Shown: positions 59,596 to 64,000 of the stretch, piece by piece
Layout of the letters: every line of letters starts with the position of its first letter
Position numbering within the stretch: the stretch's first letter is position 1
From: Orientallactaga sibirica
Taxonomy: Eukaryota > Chordata > Mammalia > Rodentia > Dipodidae
Assembly: GCA_036365145.1 (NCBI GenBank)
Contig: JAEOAD010001901.1
Coordinates: forward strand, 41,926 to 105,925
DNA: 64,000 bases
Direction of reading: 5' to 3'
Position numbers and translations under genes: made by a program
The notes under the pieces: generated by a model
Databases searched by the model: none
Seen by the model: only the letters and a program-made list of their open reading frames with translations
Told to the model about the DNA's origin: nothing

Positions 59596-62500
59596 ATGGA
59601 CAGATCAAATACATATCTTTCAATAATAACTCTTAATATCAATGGCCTCAATGCCCCAATCAAAAGACATAGACTTGCAGACTGGATTAAAAAGCAGGAT
59701 CCTACCATCTGTTGCCTTCAGGAAACTCACATCCGAATAAAAGATAGAAACATTCTTAGGGTGAAAGGCTGGAAAAAGATATATCAAGCAAATGGACCCA
59801 GAAAACAAGCAGGGGTTGCCATTCTAATTTCTGACAGGATAGACTTCAAACCAACATTAGTGAGGAGAGATAAAGCAGGTCACTTTATACTGATTAAAGG
59901 AACACTCCAACAGGAGGATATCACAATCCTAAACATTTATGCTCCCAACACGGGGGCCCCAATTACATCAAACAAACACTATCGGACTTAAGGTCAGAAA
60001 TAACACCTAACACAATAGTAGTGGGTGACTTCAATACCCGCTCTCATCACTTGACAGGTCTACCCAACAAAAAATAAACAGAGAAACAACTGCATTAAAT
60101 GATATCATGGAACAAATGGACCTAACAGATATATACAGAATATTCCATCCAAATACTGCAGAATATACATTCTTCTCAGCAGCACATGGGTCATTCTCTA
60201 AAATAGACCATATGATAGGACACAAATCAAATCTCAACAAATACAGGAAAATTGAAATAATCCCTTGTATGCTATCTGACCACAATGGGATTAAACTGCA
60301 AATCAACAACAAGAAAACTACAGAGCATACAGAAATTCATGGAGACTAAACAGTACATTATTGAATGACGCATGGGTCATTGAAGAAATTAAGAAGGAAA
60401 TCAAGAAATTCATAGAATCAAATGATGATGAGAATACAACATATCAAAACCTGTGGGACACAATGAAGGCAGTCCTACGAGGGAAATTTATAGCTCTAAG
60501 TGCCTATATTAAGAAACTAGAGAGTTCACAACTAAACAATTTAATGCTTCACCTTAAGGCCTTGGAAAGAGAAGAACAAGGCAAACCAAAAATCAGTAGA
60601 CGGGAAGAAATAATAAAGGTTAGGGCAGAAATTAATGAAATGGAAACCAAAAAAACAATCAAAAAAATCAATGAAACAAAGAGTTGGTTCTTTGAAAGGA
60701 TTAACAAGATTGACAAACCTTAGCAAATCTGACCAAAAGAAAGAGAGAAGAGACAAAAATTGATAAAATTAGAGATGAAAAAGGCAACATCACAACAGAT
60801 ACCAAAGAAATTCAGAAAATCATACGGACATACTTTAAGAATATATATGCCTCTAAGTTTGAAAACCTGAAAGAAATGGATGATTTCCTTGATTTATATG
60901 ACCTACCAAAATTAAATCAAGATGAGATAAACCATTTAAATAGACCTATAACAACCACAGAGATCCAAGCAGTCATAAAAAGTCTCCCAATTAAAAAAGC
61001 CCAGGCCCAGATGGATTCACTACTGAATTTTACCAGACATTCCTGGAAGATCTAACACCAATGCTTCTCAAACTTTTCCATAAAATAGAAGAGGAAGGAA
61101 TTCTACCAAAATCCTTCTATGAAGCCAGCATCACCCTGATACCCAAACCGGACAAAGACAGATTAAAAAAGAAAACTATAGACCAATCTCCCTCATGAAC
61201 ATAGATGCAAAAATTCTCAACAAAATACTGGCAAACAGAATACAAGAATATATCAGAAAGATTATTCACCCTGACCAAGTAGGCTTTATCCCAGAGATGC
61301 AGGGATGGTTCAACATACGCAAATCCATAAATGTAATACACCATATAAATGGTCTGAAGGACAAAAATCACATGGTCATCTCAATAGATGCAGAAAAGGC
61401 ATTTGACAAAATCCAACACCCCTTCATGGTGAAAGTACTACAGAAACTTGGAATAGAAGGTACATATCTCAACATAATAAAAGCTATTTATGACAAACCT
61501 ACAGCCAACATAATACTTAATGGGGAAAAACTTGAAGCTTTTCCTCTAAATTCAGGAACAAGGCAAGGGTGTCCACTTTCTCCACTATTATTTAATATAG
61601 TATTGGAAGTCTTAGCCATAGCAATAAGGCAAGAGGCACTCATAAAGGGATACAAATCGGAAAGGAAGAGGTCAAATTATCATTATTTGCAGATGATATG
61701 ATTCTATACATAACAGATCCTAAGGACTCTACCAGCAAATTATTAGAGCTGATAAACACTTTTAGCAATGTAGCAGGATACAAAATAAACACACAGAAAT
61801 CAGTAGCTTTTCTATACACTAACAACAAACATGCAGAGGATGAAATCAGGGAATCTCTCCCATTCACAATTGCCTCAAAAAAATAAAATACCTTGGAATA
61901 AACTTAACCAAGGAAGTGAAGGATCTCTACAATGAGAACTATAAAAAACTCGAGCGACAAATTGCAGAAGACACAAGGAAATGGAAAGACATTCCATGCT
62001 CCTGGATTGGAAGAATCAATATAGTGAAAATGTCAATCTTACCAAAAGCAATCTACACATTTAATGCGATCCCCATTAAAATCCCAATAGCATTCTTCAC
62101 AGAAATAGAAAAACAATACTAAAATTCATCTGGAAACACAAAAAACCTCGAATAGCTAAAAACAATTTTGCATAACAAAAATCAGGCAGGTGGTATAACC
62201 ATACCCGATTTTAAGTTATACTACAAAGCCATAGTAACAAAAACAGCATGGTACTGGCACAAGGACAGACAGGTAGATCAATGGAACAGAATAGAAGACC
62301 CAAATATTAATCCAGATAGCTACAGCTACCTGATTTTTGACAAAAACGCCAAAAATACTCATTGGAGAAAAGATAGTCTCTTTAACAAGTGGTGCTGGGA
62401 AAATTGGACATCTGTTTGTAAAAGGATAAACATAGATCCTTGTCTCTCTCCTTGCACAAGAATCAAGTCCAAATGGATCAGGGACCTTAATATCAGACCT

Positions 62501-63413
62501 GAAACTCTGAAAATGCTAGAGGAAAAAGTAGGGGAAACTCTTCAACATATTGGAATAGGCAAGGACTTTCTGAATATAACTCCAATTGCTCAGAGAATAA
62601 AAGCACTAATCAACCACTGGGACCTTATAAAATTACAAAGCTTTTTGTACAGCAAAGGACACTGTGAATAGAGCAAAAAGACAACCTACAGAATGGGAGA
62701 AAATCTTTTGCCAGTTATTCAACTGACAGAGGATTAATATCCAGAATATACAAAGAACTCAAAAAACAGAATAACAAGAATTCAAACAACCCAGTTAAAA
62801 AAATGGGCTACGGAACTAAATAGAGAATTCACGGAAGATGAAATACAGATGGCATATAAACATCTAAAAATGTTCTACATCCTTAGCCATCAGGGAAATG
62901 CAAATTAAAACCACTTTGAGATTCCATATCACTCCTGTCAGAATGGCTGCCATCAAGAAAACAAATGACAATAAGTGTTGGCGTGGATGCGGAAAAACAG
63001 GAACACTTCTACACTGTTGGTGGGAATGTAAGCTGGTCCAGCCACTGTGGAAATCAGTGTGGAGGTTCTTGAGACAGCTAGAAATAGATTTACCATATGA
63101 TCCAGCTATAGCACTCCTAGGCATATATCCAGAGGACTCTTCTCACTTCCTTAGAGATACTTGCAAAACCATGTTTATTGCTGCTCTATTCACAATAGCT
63201 AAGAAATGGAAGCAGCCTAGATGTCCGTCCACAGATGAGTGGATAATAAAGTTGTGGTACATTTACACAATGGAGTTCTATTCAGCAGTAAAGAAAAATG
63301 AAATTATGAAATTTGCAGGGAAATGGATGGATCTGGAAAGGATTATACTTAGTGAGGTAACCCAGGCTCAGAAAGCCAAACGTCACATGTTCTCTCTCAT
63401 ATGTGGATCCTAG
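59596..63413 (+). pseudogene. L1 ORF2 (endonuclease and RT), many 1-base breaks
   Basis: ORF2p nicks target DNA and reverse transcribes L1 RNA. The likely start is the ATG at 59596, about 35 bases after the ORF1 stop. Endonuclease: NINGLN, QETH and NIYAPN in the first segment (to about 59988), GDFN region near 60020, SDHN near 60280. RT: 61195-61701, with [11 protein letters not shown]; the FADD codons near 61690 straddle a frame break. Thumb and C-terminus: 61916-62122, 62168-62671 and 62898-63413, with the cysteine motif CWRGC…HCWWEC and a normal terminal stop. Breaks near 59970, 60037, 60312, 60721, 60990, 61160, 61645, 61870, 62108, 62160, 62640 and 62706 are nearly all single-base changes, mostly in homopolymers. 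Taken literally it is dead; see findings. Confidence 0.85.
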
Positions 63414-64000
63414 CTACCAATGTATAGACTTGGGTATGAACTGAAACCAAAAAGAGGTACCAGAAACCAGTAAGGGGGTAAAAGGCTATAAGGGAGGGAA
63501 GAAAGGGAAGGACTTAAGTGTATGGTAATACACATATGTAAGTAGAAGAACTGAGTTCAGGGAGGGAATGGCCTAAGCGAGGCCATGGGAAGAGAATGCA
63601 TACAAAAAGGGCAGGGGAGGGACAATCTAAACTCAAGATATTATCAATAAGACATATGTAAAACTACGTTTTTGATTAAGGTCACGTCTAGAAGATGTAG
63701 ACTGTTACTAGAAAATTTTCAGTACCTGGGATGGAACTCCTTCCAGTGAGATGTTGGCCAAGGAGGTCCCGGTAGCCTCCAAAACATTAAGGCTTTGCCA
63801 AAGCCCTTGGTTTCCCTAGAGAAATAGATAGTAAGACCCTATTGCTGAAGACATCTCATGCCTGAGAGGCAAGGACACTGAGAAAGCAAGCTGGTGCTGA
63901 GCAGAAAACCTTCTCCTGTAGACCAGCCAACTGAAAGCTGAAAAAGCTGCACTGCACGCAGCGTATGGGGAGACAGAAGCCATCAACAGTGAAAATAGTG
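63414..64000 (+). other. L1 3' UTR (copy D), cut by window edge
   Basis: Matches the copy A 3' UTR from 16231 onward, including 'ctgagagctgaaagctg'-type purine/pyrimidine blocks and the 'gtttccctagagaaatag' stretch. No open frame of interest. Confidence 0.85.

Larger units (their letters stand above)
57241..64000 (+). mobile_element. Young near-full-length L1 (copy D), runs off window
   Basis: 5' UTR (57241 to about 58500) with a GC-rich tandem-repeat promoter, ORF1, ORF2 and most of the 3' UTR, cut by the window end at 64000. It shares very high identity with copy A over their common part. By comparison with A, roughly 700 bases of 3' UTR and tail lie beyond the window. Confidence 0.95.

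Overview
The window is mammalian nuclear DNA, almost certainly rodent. It has no bacterial-type operons, is dense in LINE-1 (L1) and SINE copies, and carries one KRAB-type zinc-finger exon. The SINEs are two abundant types: B1-like, and an ID-headed family with a long tail and purine-rich end. One B4/RSINE1-like copy is also present. From memory this mix resembles jerboas (Dipodidae, e.g. Jaculus), but species assignment is inference.

Layout. 1-3540: gene-poor flank, probably an intron. 3541-6065: single-exon array of 24 intact tandem C2H2 fingers with decayed fingers on both sides; this is the only convincing host coding sequence. 6066-9737: decayed finger tail, SINEs and unassigned old repeats. 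9738-13396: about 3.7 kb degenerate minisatellite with a ~37 bp unit. 13874-17567: young 5'-truncated L1 (copy A, +). 17568-21470: SINEs and a minus-strand endogenous retrovirus remnant (env TM plus LTR). 21475-30600: mosaic of at least four L1 pieces from different subfamilies. 30790-36020: SINEs, microsatellites and a minus-strand L1 (copy F) with nested SINEs. 36020-46364: mostly unique sequence, SINEs and an L1 3'-UTR insertion (copy G). 46365-51396: L1 (copy E) riddled with microdeletions yet flanked by an exact 31 bp duplication. 51400-57240: SINEs, a probable processed pseudogene and a possible ADAM-like exon. 57241-64000: young near-full-length L1 (copy D, +) with a CpG-rich tandem-repeat 5' end, running off the window.

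How it fits together. This is a transposon-rich locus around a zinc-finger gene. Such KRAB zinc-finger genes usually repress retroelements, but no target is shown here. The L1 copies allow a comparison inside one window: an ancestral-looking 5' UTR (copies F and B1) against a replaced GC-rich one (D); ORFs broken mostly by single-base homopolymer changes (A, D) against one eroded evenly by small deletions (E); and mosaic joints between young and old subfamilies (21.5-30.6 kb). No CRISPR array, operon, tRNA or rRNA gene was seen. All identifications are by eye; no database search was run.
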